NCBI GenBank assembly: GCA_014905825.1
Contig: JACGCN010000056.1
Span: 62,001-126,000, forward strand
DNA: 64,000 nucleotides
Direction: 5' to 3'
From: Lyophyllum atratum
Taxonomy: Eukaryota > Basidiomycota > Agaricomycetes > Agaricales > Lyophyllaceae
Shown: one piece after another, positions 30,334 to 41,753 of the stretch
Layout: every line of letters begins with the position of its first letter
Numbering within the stretch: position 1 is the stretch's first letter
The notes under the pieces: generated by a model
Databases searched by the model: none
Told to the model about the DNA's origin: nothing
What the model saw: only the letters and a program-made list of their open reading frames with translations
Program-made: the position numbers and the translations under genes

Positions 30334-30538
30334 TGTAAGCATACTACGCTTACCTCCAAACATACTGACGACCACGTTGTGACACGGTCACGTTACCGTT
30401 ACGTATCACGCGTATATATAGATAGAAACGCGAACTTGTACACTCCACCTTACTTTTCAATACACGTTTCGTTACTGTTCTCTTTGCGCGTTTCTATTAC
30501 ACCGACGCTTTAGTGGTCAGACCCAGCGTCTGGTTACA
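30334..30538 (+). repeat. 3' LTR (205 bp)
   Basis: Identical to the 5' LTR and followed by the GATCG target duplication. Confidence 0.95.
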
Positions 30539-30626
30539 GATCGAGGGTCAGCGTTCATATCTACAACGCAAGATTAAGAGTTATCATAGCGTATGGTTGT
30601 CGTATTGCAGCATACAGGACGTTTAG

Positions 30627-31897
30627 CATCCATAGATCCCACGTCGGCTTTTGAGTGCCTCAGGATTCAGGTGCAACTGGGTCAGCGCGTGCTCGTCATG
30701 CCCCTGGATTCTGTTTGTTTGGCTTCAATGTGGTGGCCTTTGGTCAGATAAGATAAGATAATACATATAAAATAGATAAAACGTTGCACCCTGCGTGTCC
30801 AGTGGGATTGCAGGTTAGGTGACGTTATGAAAGCTGCATTCAGGGATCCATCCTGTACGCAAAACTACTCTGAGAATTCTAGTATGTGGTTACAGTCGTT
30901 GGAGCCGGGCCGAGATACCCATGTACGATCATATTTGGTTCAGAAGCGTTGGCCAAACGAATATGATTCTTTGACTTCTACCAGCGACCACGCCCGACGC
31001 CCGTACATCTAGCAGCCTCTGTGGGTGCCACCACCTACACAGCGTGCGTACAGTTCACTTCCTTTCCAACTATGCGTGTTGATTACAGTTCTATGCTGCA
31101 GCCCCATGGGTAGGGTATGGTTATGGTCCACTACCATCGCGAGGGCGAAGCGAGCGCAAGAACGAGCGTAGAAATGCAGTGACACGATACGTAATCCTCC
31201 GGGCATACTGAAGTCCCTTAGGGCCATCCAACTATCCAAGACCGCGATTTCCGGATATGTTCTAACCACGTCTCTGGGGGCTCCGGGTCTCGTTAGCGTC
31301 CCCGGTATACACTAGGTCTGTGCAGGGTAGACGCGCCGGGGGTGGGGACAAACCCGGCCTTGGCAATGAGAGGGTTCGAATGGTCGTACTACGTGCGTTT
31401 CCCAGCTTCCTGCACTTCATGTTAGTTCTCATTTATAACTCGGGCTTCAGCGTCTCCTCCATGTCATTCTTCCGGTCAAGCGGAAGCAGCCCGCCGACGG
31501 GACTCCTGGCCTTTCAGATCTTAAGCATCATTTACATCAAGTCCGTGAATCTTGCTGATTTCTTGCACATACGTCTTCATGAGCTACGTTCAAGCATATT
31601 TTGGCGACTCACGCAGACGGATCGGGCAGACCCAGTAATCCTACATCATCCCATTAACCAGGTCGCCGAACATTGATCTCCGCAGAGCCTAGTGTAAGTT
31701 CTCTCTCAGTACGTTGGACGTTGATCATGCTAAGAAGCTATGATTCTCGCAGACCGCGACGCATCGCATGTATGAGCTGTCGAGATTGTCATTCAAGCCC
31801 CGTGATTGGTGGGCCAGGATGCTGTGATATTATGAACTTTTCCTGTACGTTATAAGGTGTTCGCTTTAATTTAGGGATAGATTTTCTTAGTTATCGC
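30627..31897. other. Flank of the retroelement with short coding-like frames, unassigned
   Basis: A 52-codon frame (30593-30751, overlapping the end of the split frame) encodes MVVVLQHTGRLASIDP... and ends WWPLVR. A second frame (30827-31012) begins MKAAFRDPSC. Both have protein-like composition but no recognised family; with the fragments at 24.3-24.9 kb they may be pieces of one decayed gene. A GATAAGATAAGATAA triplet lies at about 30748. Nothing else is recognised up to 31897. Confidence 0.25.
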
Positions 31898-34800
31898 GTG
31901 GATGTCGGAGCCTCTAGGATACATGGCATAGTCACATGGGCAAGGTCGACGTCCTTGCCTCATGATAGCCGCCCGAAGAAGCGATGCCGTGTGTCATCAT
32001 CACAGCAAGGCCATATATCTATCAAGCATTACTTGACCCACAGACAGTCGTCCGTCGGCCTGCATCTTTTAGAGAGAACGATCCAAGGTTAGATTCGTGA
32101 GTGAGTGCACAGGTAGTTCTTTGGTCTTAACAATACTAACGATGTTGATGAAGTGCCAGCTGCTCATGATGTATACGCCGACCAGCTGCGTGAACTACGA
32201 AGAGGCTACGCTCTCTACTACCCTGAGCCACATCCAGAGGAGGGCCCTGTCGAGATAGGAGACGTCGGGTTCACCAAGCAGGGTGCTTTCTACCGGCTTT
32301 TCAATGTATCGCGGCCTCCCGATGATCCTGCTCAACGCTACGGCGTTCCGGAACACTTCGAGCGCCTTGATATGGGCGTCATTCGAACTTTCGACAGAGC
32401 CCTAGAGCCTGGTCCTCTTCACAGCAAGACGGTATCCACACTCGAAGCTGATATAGGAACACCCGGGTAAGCACCTCCAACCACTCTCAGTTATGTTCGT
32501 TAAACAGACTTTTACCCGCGCATAGTGTCGTTTTACCGGTCGAAGCTTCATTCCGTTTCAACTGCACCTCGAAGCGCGGCGCTATACTCATGTTGGAGAC
32601 ACAAATGATGCGTCAAGATGCTGTCCAAGACAGCCTTCTTGAAAGCTATTTACAACGGCACTGCCTTTCTTGGCACGCTTTCGCGAGATCCAACCACATT
32701 ACCGTCGGGTTCGGGGATCTCATGCTCGTGACCGAATGCTCCAAGACCGGGGCCTGGAGTTCCGCCGTGTACTCGAACAACGTCAAGGAATTCGGCTTGG
32801 GGTTCTCGATCGGGGCTCCCTTCTTCCCATCCGCCGCAGGTATCTCGGCATCGGTCGGCGTCGAGAGGGTCGGGCCAGTGGAGCGTAGGAGAAGCGAACA
32901 ACGAGCATTACCCGAAAGATCTCCACCACTCAAGGACCATACCATATTCCTGAAGGCATACCGCCTCGGCATTCGCCAGACATATTATCAATCGATGGTG
33001 TATCTCTTCATGAAGACTCTCGATCCAAAGGCTCGAGGGAATATGGAAAGGCCAGGAATTCACCGCATCCATTCTGCGAGTGTCGGTGAGACTTCGCAGG
33101 CTATGATTGTACCACCTCGAGGTGCTAGTGCGTTGACCCGCCTGGAACCATTCATCTTGCGACCTGACCCACCTGTCAGTGCTTTCGATATCCCGTAGCC
33201 TTAGACCTGACGCTATATTCTCCTAGGACTTTCACCCGGCACTTCCATTACTTGGCCTTGCGATGGAGGTCCGCTTTTCTTTCATATCACCAGATTATTC
33301 TACTCATTATCTTCATCATTATAGACGAGTGACTCTGAATGCGTAATCGTTCACGACGATATCTGGTGCTCGCAAAGCCTGAGCCAAGATAAGACCCTCA
33401 TACTCGAGCAATATACGGATTTCCACTTTGATGAAGCCTTTGATTCCCCGGAGGTGAGGTATCTTCTCGTAAATTCATAATTTGAATCCAGCTGAGCGGA
33501 GGTTTAGTCGCCCACGCCAAGCACACCATCCGTTGATTCTGAGGATGAGATGAGTATGTGGGATCACATCCACGGAATGGTACCGTTCAACTGTCTTTCC
33601 TTCATATATCTTGTGGTCTAAGACAAAGTCTTAAGCCCTTTTTGCCAGTACATTTGGAGGCCCACAGGCCGATCTATGTGACAGAACAGGTCGAACAGGC
33701 GAGATCCGCCTCTCGCTTAGCATTACCCGTCCCACCTGCTACGTTGATGACTAATGCTGTTTCCCGCCTTTCCCGTGCGCCTCTTGCGGTAATTCTTTTA
33801 CGCTACCCTTCATGTCTCCCTCCGCTGAACCCCAGACAAAAATAGGCACACTTTGAAGGCAATCGAGCGCCAGAGACTAATCTGTATGATTTTGACTCTC
33901 GAACGGTAATCCTGTACTTTCCATTGAAACTGATCATACATGACGCCTCCACCGTAGCCCGAAGTCCCTCGCACCGATGTGGGTGAAGGGACCCAAAATT
34001 CTGCTTGGGCTCCGCGTCCACCAGCCGGAGATGTCTACCGACTTTTAGCTGAATTCTTCCCTGAGCACGACCTTGATAACCCGCGCATTGGTCTAGACTC
34101 AGAGGGATCTTCAGCTGCCGCGGGCGAAGGTGCCACCGCGTCCAGTCGGTCTGGCTTAGGGCCCACCGAAGGGACACAATCTCAGACGAAACAGCCTATC
34201 ACAACTAGGATAACTTCACAATCAATAAGGGCGGTGCAGGATTCCTCATTCTCTGGTGGTAGGTACCATTCCTGTCTCGCTGGTCTCGATCTTTTCAACA
34301 TTTATACACAGTTCCTTTCGAGTGGGCGCTGGGAGCCCTCATCGGACGGGGAACTTATGGTTATGTCTACTTTGCTCTTGACACCACTGATCAGAAGATC
34401 ATCGCCGTCAAACAGATTGATATACCCCGAACGACCAATGCGCAACAATCTATCATTGTGAATTCCCTGAAAATCCAACGTAGTAAGATGGAGGATCTTC
34501 ACCACCCGAACATCGTCCAGTCTTTTGGTTTCGCAGAGACCACAGACTTCCAGGAGCGCTCGCACAAGTTGAGCATGTACGTGGCTGTTTTGCCTTATCC
34601 TGGATAATGCCATTCATATGCTATGTCACTCAAGTTTCCTGGAATATATTTCCGGAGGCTCTATCAGAAGCGCTCTCGCGCAATACGGAAAGTTCAATGA
34701 GGATGTGACGAAGTCATTTGCAGGTCAGATTCTGGCAGGGCTTGAGTATATTCATTCCAAAGGAATCATCCACCACGTACGATTACCCATCCTTCCACAT

Positions 34801-35380
34801 TTTTCTTTGTCTGACGATCGTTCTCCTTCAGGATCTGAAAGCGGACAACATTCTCGTGAATACGTCAGGTGAATGTAAACTCTCTGATTACGGACTATGG
34901 AAGAGGACAGAGGAGGACATTGGTGGGGCTATCCCAGGCATGAGGAGCGTATTTTGGATGGCGCCAGAGGTCTATAATGGACGTAAGGATGGCCATAATT
35001 TCAAGATCGATATTTGGAGCGTAGGATGTGTCACACTTGAAATGTGGACGGGGATGCGTCCTTGGAACGGCGAGGAGATAATGGGTGTGATGTACAAGGT
35101 ATTCACACGCCATTCGTGTTCACAATACTTGGAATTAAAGCTTTTTCTAGCTTCGGCTGTCGAAACAACCGCCGGTCCCTGTGGATGTTCTTTTATCGGA
35201 GTTGGCGGACGGCTTCCGGAAGGAGTGCTTCATGATGTGCGTACCACCTTCCCTTCATCTAGGCTGTTTTTGTTGATACCTTTCCGAAGTAATCCTGACG
35301 AACGACCGACCGCAACGGAACTCAGAGAACACTCATATCTAGCCCTCCCTCCAGATTGGTCTTTCACTGATTTCCAATGA
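31898..35380 (+). CDS. Fusion of an unidentified N-terminal domain with a BCK1-type MAPKKK kinase domain
   Basis: Fourteen exons join in phase: 31898-32087, 32154-32466, 32526-33174, 33227-33268, 33325-33453, 33508-33592, 33649-33788, 33846-33905, 33958-34258, 34312-34576, 34635-34776, 34832-35098, 35151-35236 and 35290-35380. This gives about 919 aa. The first ATG is not found, so the 5' end is incomplete. The N-terminal half (EIGDVGFTKQGAFYRLFN, VIVHDDIW) belongs to an anonymous Agaricomycete family. From about residue 470 the sequence resembles the linker of BCK1-like MAP kinase kinase kinases (FFPEHDLDNP), then the kinase: GRGTYGYVYF, IIAVKQID, HPNIVQ, FLEYISGGS, HHDLKADN, DYGLWKR, WMAPEV, and a C-terminus like BCK1 (NPDERPTATEL). 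HRD is HHD and DFG is DYG, while the catalytic Lys and both Asp remain. BCK1-type kinases act in the cell wall integrity pathway; this divergent copy need not. Confidence 0.72.
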
Positions 35381-36155
35381 GATCTGGTATCATCTAGTTC
35401 GTTACTATATACTATCATGTTCCCTCGAGACGATCATGGGACTCGAAACTGTTACAATCAGAAATGCGCGTTCTTTCTTTGTCAGTTTATGAGACCTGCA
35501 CCTATTCAGACTGGACCACCCAAGTCGTTACAGATCGTGGGTGGTTCTGTTATGCAGGGCACGCAGGCCTTCGACGCCTCTTGGATCCCTACAATTCCCT
35601 GTGCCTTGTGTCATTTCTTCATCACTAACATCCCCGCTGGCGTCGGATCTCTGTGAGAGTTCTGTCAACCCAAACTTGTGTCCTTGTCGTCCAAGCCTGG
35701 ATTTCGCCGTGGTTGTGTCTGGATTTCACAACAGTGACTGCAGGAGCCGGACCATGCGCTGGGTTTCCACGTGTCTTACCGCGATTTTGAAGCTGTGAGC
35801 CCGTCTCCGATACCCTTGAACACTATCTATCTTCCTGCGGATGGAGAATGGCAGTCGCGACTGATCCTAGCCACCTGCAGGGGAGAAGGGCCCGTGTAGA
35901 AGGGTGAATGGGAGGTTTAGTATCCGACATGGAAAAAAGCAAACGGACAGAGCAACGAAGGCCAGCTGGAATGGGACTTGGAATTCGGAAGGAGCAGAGG
36001 AGCGGAAGAGACAAGGAGCACGTGTTCGAACGCGTGGGTCGGCGAAACCCGAATTCAAATTGCCTGTTTGGGAATCCTCCTCCTCCTCCATCGCCGAATC
36101 AGCAGTCCCTCTTAAATCGATACAACGGTTCTGAACCAAGGACGCGAAAACTGTG
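35381..36155. other. Intergenic, nothing recognised
   Basis: Short open frames exist on both strands, but none has domain character or supporting splice sites. Confidence 0.4.
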
Positions 36156-37124
36156 ATGTCGGTCGTCCAGGATACCCCAGAGGACAAGCGGATAGAACCG
36201 TCCCGTCGGATATCCGAGAGATGTGATTAGATCTCGCCCAACATCGAGTATTTGACACTGATTTCGTACAGTCAACGCGCATGACGCCGATGTCATATTC
36301 GTATCCTCCGACGAAGTCTTATTCTACATCTATAGGAAGAATCTAGAACCAAACGCAGCGGCCTTTCCACCAGCTGAGTTCGAGACGCGTGGAGAGATTG
36401 TGCCACTTACTGAGGATGCCGCTACACTCGAGTTGCTTTTCCAATATATGTATGCCCAGCGGCACCCACACCTCAGAGACGTCACTTTCAACACTTTGTC
36501 ACGGCTCGCTGAAGCTGCGGAGAAGTATGAGGTCTTCGCCGCGATGAACATCTGCTCCCTTCGTATGAAGTGAGTCCGACCTATTTCAATCAGTTACATA
36601 TTTGTGATGATGTTGCCATCCCAGACAGTTGCTTCCAAAACATGCTGCTGAGATATTCAGCTATGCGAACAAGCATGGCTACACGGACATAATAAGTGAG
36701 GCCGGACCCTTGGTCCTTGACACCCCTTTGGATGAAATTGTCAAGGGTCTTTCTGTACATCTGGTCGTTCCTTGGGTAAGGAGATCGCTATCTCGATGAT
36801 TCCGTTATTGACATCTGACATCAGGTTTGCTATCGAGAGGCTTGGAGTCGAGCGGCGTTCAAAGCAATAACCTCATTGCCAGCCCCGTACGACAAACACA
36901 CCGACGGGAGTATAAGTTGCAGGTATTGCCTTTCCCACAGGTTATCTGAATTCGATGGGCTGTGGGAAAAACTAGGAGAGAAAAGGTCCATGGACGCTAT
37001 GGAGCGGCTGTATATGGGCGTGAAGCCCTTATGTTCGCATGTCACAACGGAGACGCTCTGTGTAAGACTAAGGGAGGCACTCAGCAAAGTCCCAACTTTT
37101 GAGACATTCTTGTACAACATGTAG
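36156..37124 (+). CDS. BTB/POZ domain protein (copy 1)
   Basis: Four exons: 36156-36222, 36272-36569, 36625-36775 and 36825-37124, 271 aa. Exon 2 is the BTB fold: HDADVIFVSSDEVLFYIYRK, then LTEDAATLELLFQYMY and LAEAAEKYEVFAAMNIC. BTB domains mediate dimerisation and Cullin-3 or chromatin partner binding. Exon 3 (151 nt) is helical and matches the back region after BTB. Exon 4 opens with CYREAWSRAAFK and carries CRYC plus CSH, an inferred zinc pair, ending VPTFETFLYNM. Start and exon 1 are chosen because the T left over at the donor (GTGATT) completes a Phe codon at the exon 2 acceptor, as in the other copies. No nuclear signal or enzyme domain is seen. Confidence 0.85.
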
Positions 37125-37390
37125 TTCTTCCGGTTCCATCGTCGATTTAACGATTGTAACCTTTCGATCGTATGATACTTGATATCCTCGCCCCCAGTTG
37201 GGAACTCCCGAAGCACTCTATTTTAGACGCTGCTATTATCTTATCAGGATCAGGATAAAAGAAGCAGTCACGAGATGTAGGTGTACTTCCTGGTGTCGAT
37301 TTCTTCCCTGCTCTTGACCTCATCTCGCTCTCACTCATTACATTCACATACTTACCCCCAACTTCCGACAAATAAGTGCAAAATAAGCCT

Positions 37391-38350
37391 ATGTCCATCC
37401 CTGATAGCAATAAAGGCGCAAGCCAAGTACAGCCACGAATATGCGACAGATGTACTTAGTCTTCAAGTTACACGACATCGATCGATCAGCTTACATCTGA
37501 TCCATCCAGTCAATGCACGCGATGCCGACGTCAAGTTTGTATCTTCCGACAATGTTGTCTTCCACATACATCGGAAGAACCTAGAGATCGCAGCCGCGGG
37601 GTTCCCATCCGCCGAATTCGATACACGCGGAGAAGTAGTCCCGCTGACCGAGGATGCTGCGACACTCGAGCTTCTCTTCCAGTATGTCTACCCCCAGCGC
37701 CATCCTCATCTCGAAGAAACGCCATTAGAAACCTTGGCTCCACTCGCCGAGGCCGCAGAAAAATACGAAGTCTTCTCCGCGATGACCCTCTGCTACATCC
37801 GTATGAAGTGCGTCAATTACTTTCTTCTACACACCTCGAGGTCTTGATACACAACGTCGTCCCTACAGGAATGTACTCCCTAGCCATGCTGTTGAAATAT
37901 TCAACTACGCGTCTAGACACGGGTACAATGATATTTTAGGCTTGGCCGCGCCGCATCTGCTTGACATACCTTTGGATGAAATCGTGAAGACCTTATCCCC
38001 GCACTTGGTAGTTCCTTGGGTACGTGGAAATCTGGATTGCAAATGGTCAAATCTAGAGATCTTGATAGGTGTGCTACCGCGAGGCCTGGAGCCGTGCAGC
38101 GTTCAAGGTGTTGATGAGACAACCATCTCAGGCGACCAGGCAGAACACGGTGCGGTGCGGAGACTGTCACGAATACGTTCACTTGAGCTACCCTGCTCCC
38201 AGTTTGGATTGGTTAAGCTTGGGTGAAAAAAGGTCTCGTGCTGCTCTGGAAGGGCTGTTGGTGACGGCGGGGTCCTTCGGGGATGGAAATCTACGTGCTA
38301 CGTTAGAGGAGAGTCTCAACACTGTCCCAAGCTTCGATACCTTCCTGTAG
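37391..38350 (+). CDS. BTB/POZ domain protein (copy 2)
   Basis: Four exons: 37391-37451, 37510-37807, 37869-38019 and 38069-38350, 263 aa. The same architecture and phase as copy 1, 266 bp downstream on the same strand. The BTB exon reads DADVKFVSSDNVVFHIHRK ... YEVFSAMTLC. In exon 4 the first Cys pair (CGDC) is kept, but the second position (CxH in copies 1, 4, 5 and 9) has become SFG, so the proposed metal site is incomplete here. The protein ends VPSFDTFL. Confidence 0.85.
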
Positions 38351-39571
38351 TCTGATAACGAAACGAAAGCGTCAGCATATAGCGATTTGGTCCTATTTCG
38401 TTTGTATACTACCTCAGTCGATAAAGCGTCCCGACAATGGGAAACATGCGCAGCGATGCCCGAGAATCTTTCGTCATGGCACTCAAGTTAGACGATGGAC
38501 TCGACGTTCAAAATCGCGCCTCTCCTAAGCTCCACCCTCACCACTTCCCGGTTAAGCACGCCCATCTTATCTTGCATGTAAGGTGACGTTCATTGTCAAT
38601 TATCACAACAACATTCCTAAATCGTCAACACATAAAAACGACATTCAAAAAGCCCGACGACATCAAGAAGTAACACAGACCAGATAACAGGTCGAAGGGA
38701 GTGGATGTGGACGCCTCCCAATGCGCTCAGTACACAAGGAGATACCCGTACCTCTTCATACCAAACAGTCACCATACCTCTTGGTGTCAACCATCCTCCC
38801 GCGCGACCACCCCTCTCAACATATATAAGATATTCATTTTCAACGATCACAACAACACACTCGATCCCTAAATCAACACCCCCAAAAAATCGGAGCCCCG
38901 ACCTGCAAAAGCGAAAAGAAAAAGGAACGTGGACGCCTCCAAACAACGGGCTGCGAGAAAAAGGATATGTACGGCAAGCGGGATATCTAATAATATGTAC
39001 ACGTACGGGTAGAGTAGGGAGACATCAATATATATCGGAAGAAATTTGCGTGGATATGGATGTATCGCTATCGCGAATCGGAAATAGGAAAGTGGAAAGA
39101 GACGGAGAGGCCCACAGTCGCCGGGACCCAAGACCCATTGGCGAAGGTATTATGTATGCGCGCTGAGGTGTCGCGTGAAACAAAAAAAAAGGAAATCACA
39201 ACAGAAGAGCGAGCTGAAGATACGCCGTCTCTCTCCCTGAGACAGTCAACACAGAACCAAAGTTACAGGTGCCCCAACTCCGACTCCAACGACACGCCGA
39301 AAAACGGGGACGAAGACTCAAGACAACAAAGACGAAGTGAAAAGGTATGGCATGGGGGGAACGGGTTAAAAACCGGGTACAAAAAGAAAAAGAAGAAAAA
39401 AGAAGATTGTCCTGCAAGGCCCGCTTGAGTCGTCAACAAACTATGTCATAACGAGTCGTCTCCGCCCTTCGGGCCGAGTTTTGGTTCGCGGTTGGTGGTT
39501 GGATCCGAATGTACAACCGAACGGGTAGTACGAGAAAACATCGCGGGCGAGGAGGCATGGGTATGCGCTGG
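38351..39571. other. Intergenic region with diverged repeats, no gene recognised
   Basis: Two diverged copies of a segment (about 38588-38720 and 38834-38950) share CATTNTCAA, ATCACAACAACA and GTGGACGCCTCC blocks in the same order. No coding sequence is recognised. Confidence 0.4.
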
Positions 39572-41378
39572 CTATGACGGGTAGTAGACCTCGTCGTCCC
39601 ACGATTCTGCAAAGGAGAAGCATGTCAGCGAACGAGGATCAATTGTGGGAGAAGCAAAGGGAAGAGATATAATCCAGAAAGAGAAAGGTGAAATGGGCCA
39701 AATCGAGACGATGGCCAAGTAAAGGGCGAAAACGCGGACCACCAAGAGAAACGAATGATGACCTCACTGGTCCATCACCTAGCGCGTCGCCAGTCTTGAC
39801 AACGCAGAGACTGGAAGACAAACACAATGATTGGCTGTGGCCAATTACGCCGGGTAGCCCTTTCAGCTGAAAGCTACAAGTCCTCCGTCGGGAAGGCCGG
39901 GTGGCGGCCCGGTTTGGACCACACCTTTGTACTCGCATCACCGCCTACCCGCCATCACGCCAACCTGCCAACTAGCAACCTTCCGTAGACTCCATCTCGA
40001 CGTTCAAGCCGACTCAAGATCCACGATCTCGTCATCCATTCAATTGTCAAACTTGGGATCTTTGCCTCGCATCATTCTTAGGGCGTTACAATGCAAGAGG
40101 CCTAGAACTTGGAAAGTTGCGCACACGGACGCGAACAATGAACCGAAGCGAAAGAGAGACAACAGAGAAGGCGAGAGCAGGAGTAAAATAAAATGAAGAT
40201 CCCTAGGGCGTCAAAATGGGAGAGGCCAAGAGCTTGTGGAGTTGCGCACACGATCGCGAACAATGAAGGGAAGCGAAAAAGAGAGAGAACAGAGAACGCG
40301 GGAACAAGAACAGGATAATGCCGGAACGCTCACCTTCAGTTATACTCCGCCATGCGAGGAAGAGAACGCTAACTGCAGCCGTCTCGAGCACCGTTGCTAA
40401 GAAGGATCCATCGACTCTTTGATTCGATGCCTGCGGGGATAGACCGACCAACCATCAGAGCCTGGAACCGTTAATCCGACTTTTAAGCGCAACGTACCGT
40501 ACACAGCACCCTTCCAAGCAAGAACCAGGCAAGCTGGCTCAAAACGAACAGCAGCGCTGCAAGGGTATAAAACACCATCGGGCGGTGCTCGTGGAGCACC
40601 CTCAGCACGATGTGCGCCATTAGCGCGAGGTATAGCACTACACATACGAGCGGCCATATCGAGAGCACCACGAACAGGGAGATGCTCCGTAGGTCTTCCG
40701 GCGGATCCGATGGGGCACCTATAATCGTGGTCGCACCCAGGGCGATGTCGAGCGAGAGGTATGTCCCGAGACCGAAGATCAGGACGGCAAGGGTATAATA
40801 TGGCTATAAGGGTACCCATCAACATCAAAGGGCGATACAAAAAAAAAAAGACAAAGGCGTACCACGAGACTGCTCCAAGTACCATCTTCCACGACCTGTG
40901 TCGCGACCACAGCGTTCGCTAGCAGAGCCCAAAAGAGCGCTGCGACCACGCCGGCGTGTATAGCCGTGATGACCACGAGGGCCGTGCTGCCCTGCTCCAG
41001 AAACGCACCAGTGGTGATGGCGTTCAGCGGGAGACTGATCGCATAGATGCCTAGGAGAGTTCGCAGCTCGATCCTGCCCACTGCAGCCTTACGTCGATGC
41101 GCGAGCCATATGAGGCCGAGGGTGAGAATGAACGAGAGCGCGCAGGCGATGATGTTTCCGATGTTTCCAAGGTGCGGGGAAGGCGTGTCGCTCGCGGGGG
41201 AGAAGGTGGGGGGGATGAAGCAGGTGGGGTTGATGCCGACGCCGGCGGTGCGCGGGTTGGAGGAGGACCCGACGAGGGTGGAGTTGGCGGCACGCTGGAG
41301 CTGGCGGTAGAAGAGGTTGCACCAGGGGTAGGAGGGCGTTGAGGTGCACAGCGGCGCGAAGTCGCCGAAGCGGGTCAT
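39572..41378 (-). CDS. CHS7: Chitin synthase export chaperone Chs7
   Basis: An ER membrane protein needed for chitin synthase (Chs3 class) to leave the ER. Four exons on the minus strand: 40863-41378, 40498-40803, 40334-40430 and 39572-39606, giving 317 aa, the usual Chs7 length. It begins MTRFGDFAPLC, matching the family's FG(N/D)F..(I/L)C opening, has GINPTCF and shows seven hydrophobic segments: residues about 74-94, 105-128, 133-158 and four more in exons 2-3. Exon 3 carries NQRVDGSFLATVLE, the family's DG-FATxxN region. The short last exon ends ESWDDEVYYPS, like other fungal Chs7 tails. The last intron is long (727 bp) and holds a tandem repeat. A 33-codon in-frame extension upstream of the ATG is Pro-rich and judged non-coding. 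Confidence 0.9.
40086..40318. repeat. Tandem imperfect repeat (2 x about 107 bp) inside the last Chs7 intron
   Basis: Copy 1 (40086-40194) and copy 2 (40213-40318) share the blocks AGAGGCC, AGTTGCGCACACG, CGCGAACAATGAA and GAAGCGAAA in order. This tandem duplication explains part of the unusual intron length. Confidence 0.7.
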
Positions 41379-41753
41379 CGTGCTGTGTGATGAGGGGGGC
41401 GGGGGAGGAGGACGGGGGGAATGGTGAGGAGAAGGGTTGGGCGTGTGAAGGGAGTGAACGAGGAATGTTGTTACCACGTGGTTCCTGATCGCTTCGATCG
41501 TGCTTGGTTGCTATCGTTATCAACTCGGCCCGGCTCCGTTGGGCACAAGGCTTGGCACGCAGTCCGCGTGCGGACAACGTTGTCGTCAGGCTCCAGCGAG
41601 CGACGACCTTCATTTTATGCGCTAAACATGAAGAGCAAACGAAGCAAACAAACGGAATCGAAATCGGAGGAGAACAAGGTATGTACGAAATAAGCGTCAT
41701 CGAAACACTACATGCTGGGCCCACGCTGATTGTTGCGCGGTGGACATGATGAA
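41379..41753. other. Short spacer between Chs7 and BTB copy 3
   Basis: Holds the Chs7 upstream region and, at about 41660-41690, a block with ATCGGAGGAGAAC and GGTATGTAC that recurs downstream of BTB copies 4 and 5. Confidence 0.4.

Larger units (their letters stand above)
24880..30538 (+). mobile_element. Complete Ty3/gypsy (chromovirus) LTR retrotransposon, recent insertion
   Basis: Two 205-bp LTRs (24880-25084 and 30334-30538) begin TGTAAGC and end GGTTACA, and they read identical base for base. The element is flanked by a 5-bp target duplication GATCG (24875-24879 and 30539-30543). One uninterrupted gag-pol frame lies between them. Identical LTRs imply insertion too recent for mutations to accumulate. 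No inactivating change is seen, so the element may be active. Confidence 0.95.
24690..30626 (+). pseudogene. Plus-strand reading frame split by the intact LTR retrotransposon
   Basis: The frame open before the insertion (24690-24879, basic start TRRRRRGYGKE, no clear ATG) continues in phase after the element from 30540 to a stop at 30624-30626, once the element and one GATCG copy are ignored. The product would be roughly 90 residues and is not recognised. It could be an exon of a larger decayed gene or a chance open frame. Confidence 0.35.

Noticed and set aside
31371..31395. GGTTCGAATGG, similar to a tRNA B box
   Set aside because: No matching T stem, A box or acceptor stem can be drawn around it.
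37281..37390. Upstream extension of BTB copy 2 as one long frame from 37281
   Set aside because: The extension is low-complexity and out of family. The ATG at 37391 with a spliced first exon matches the layout of all other copies.
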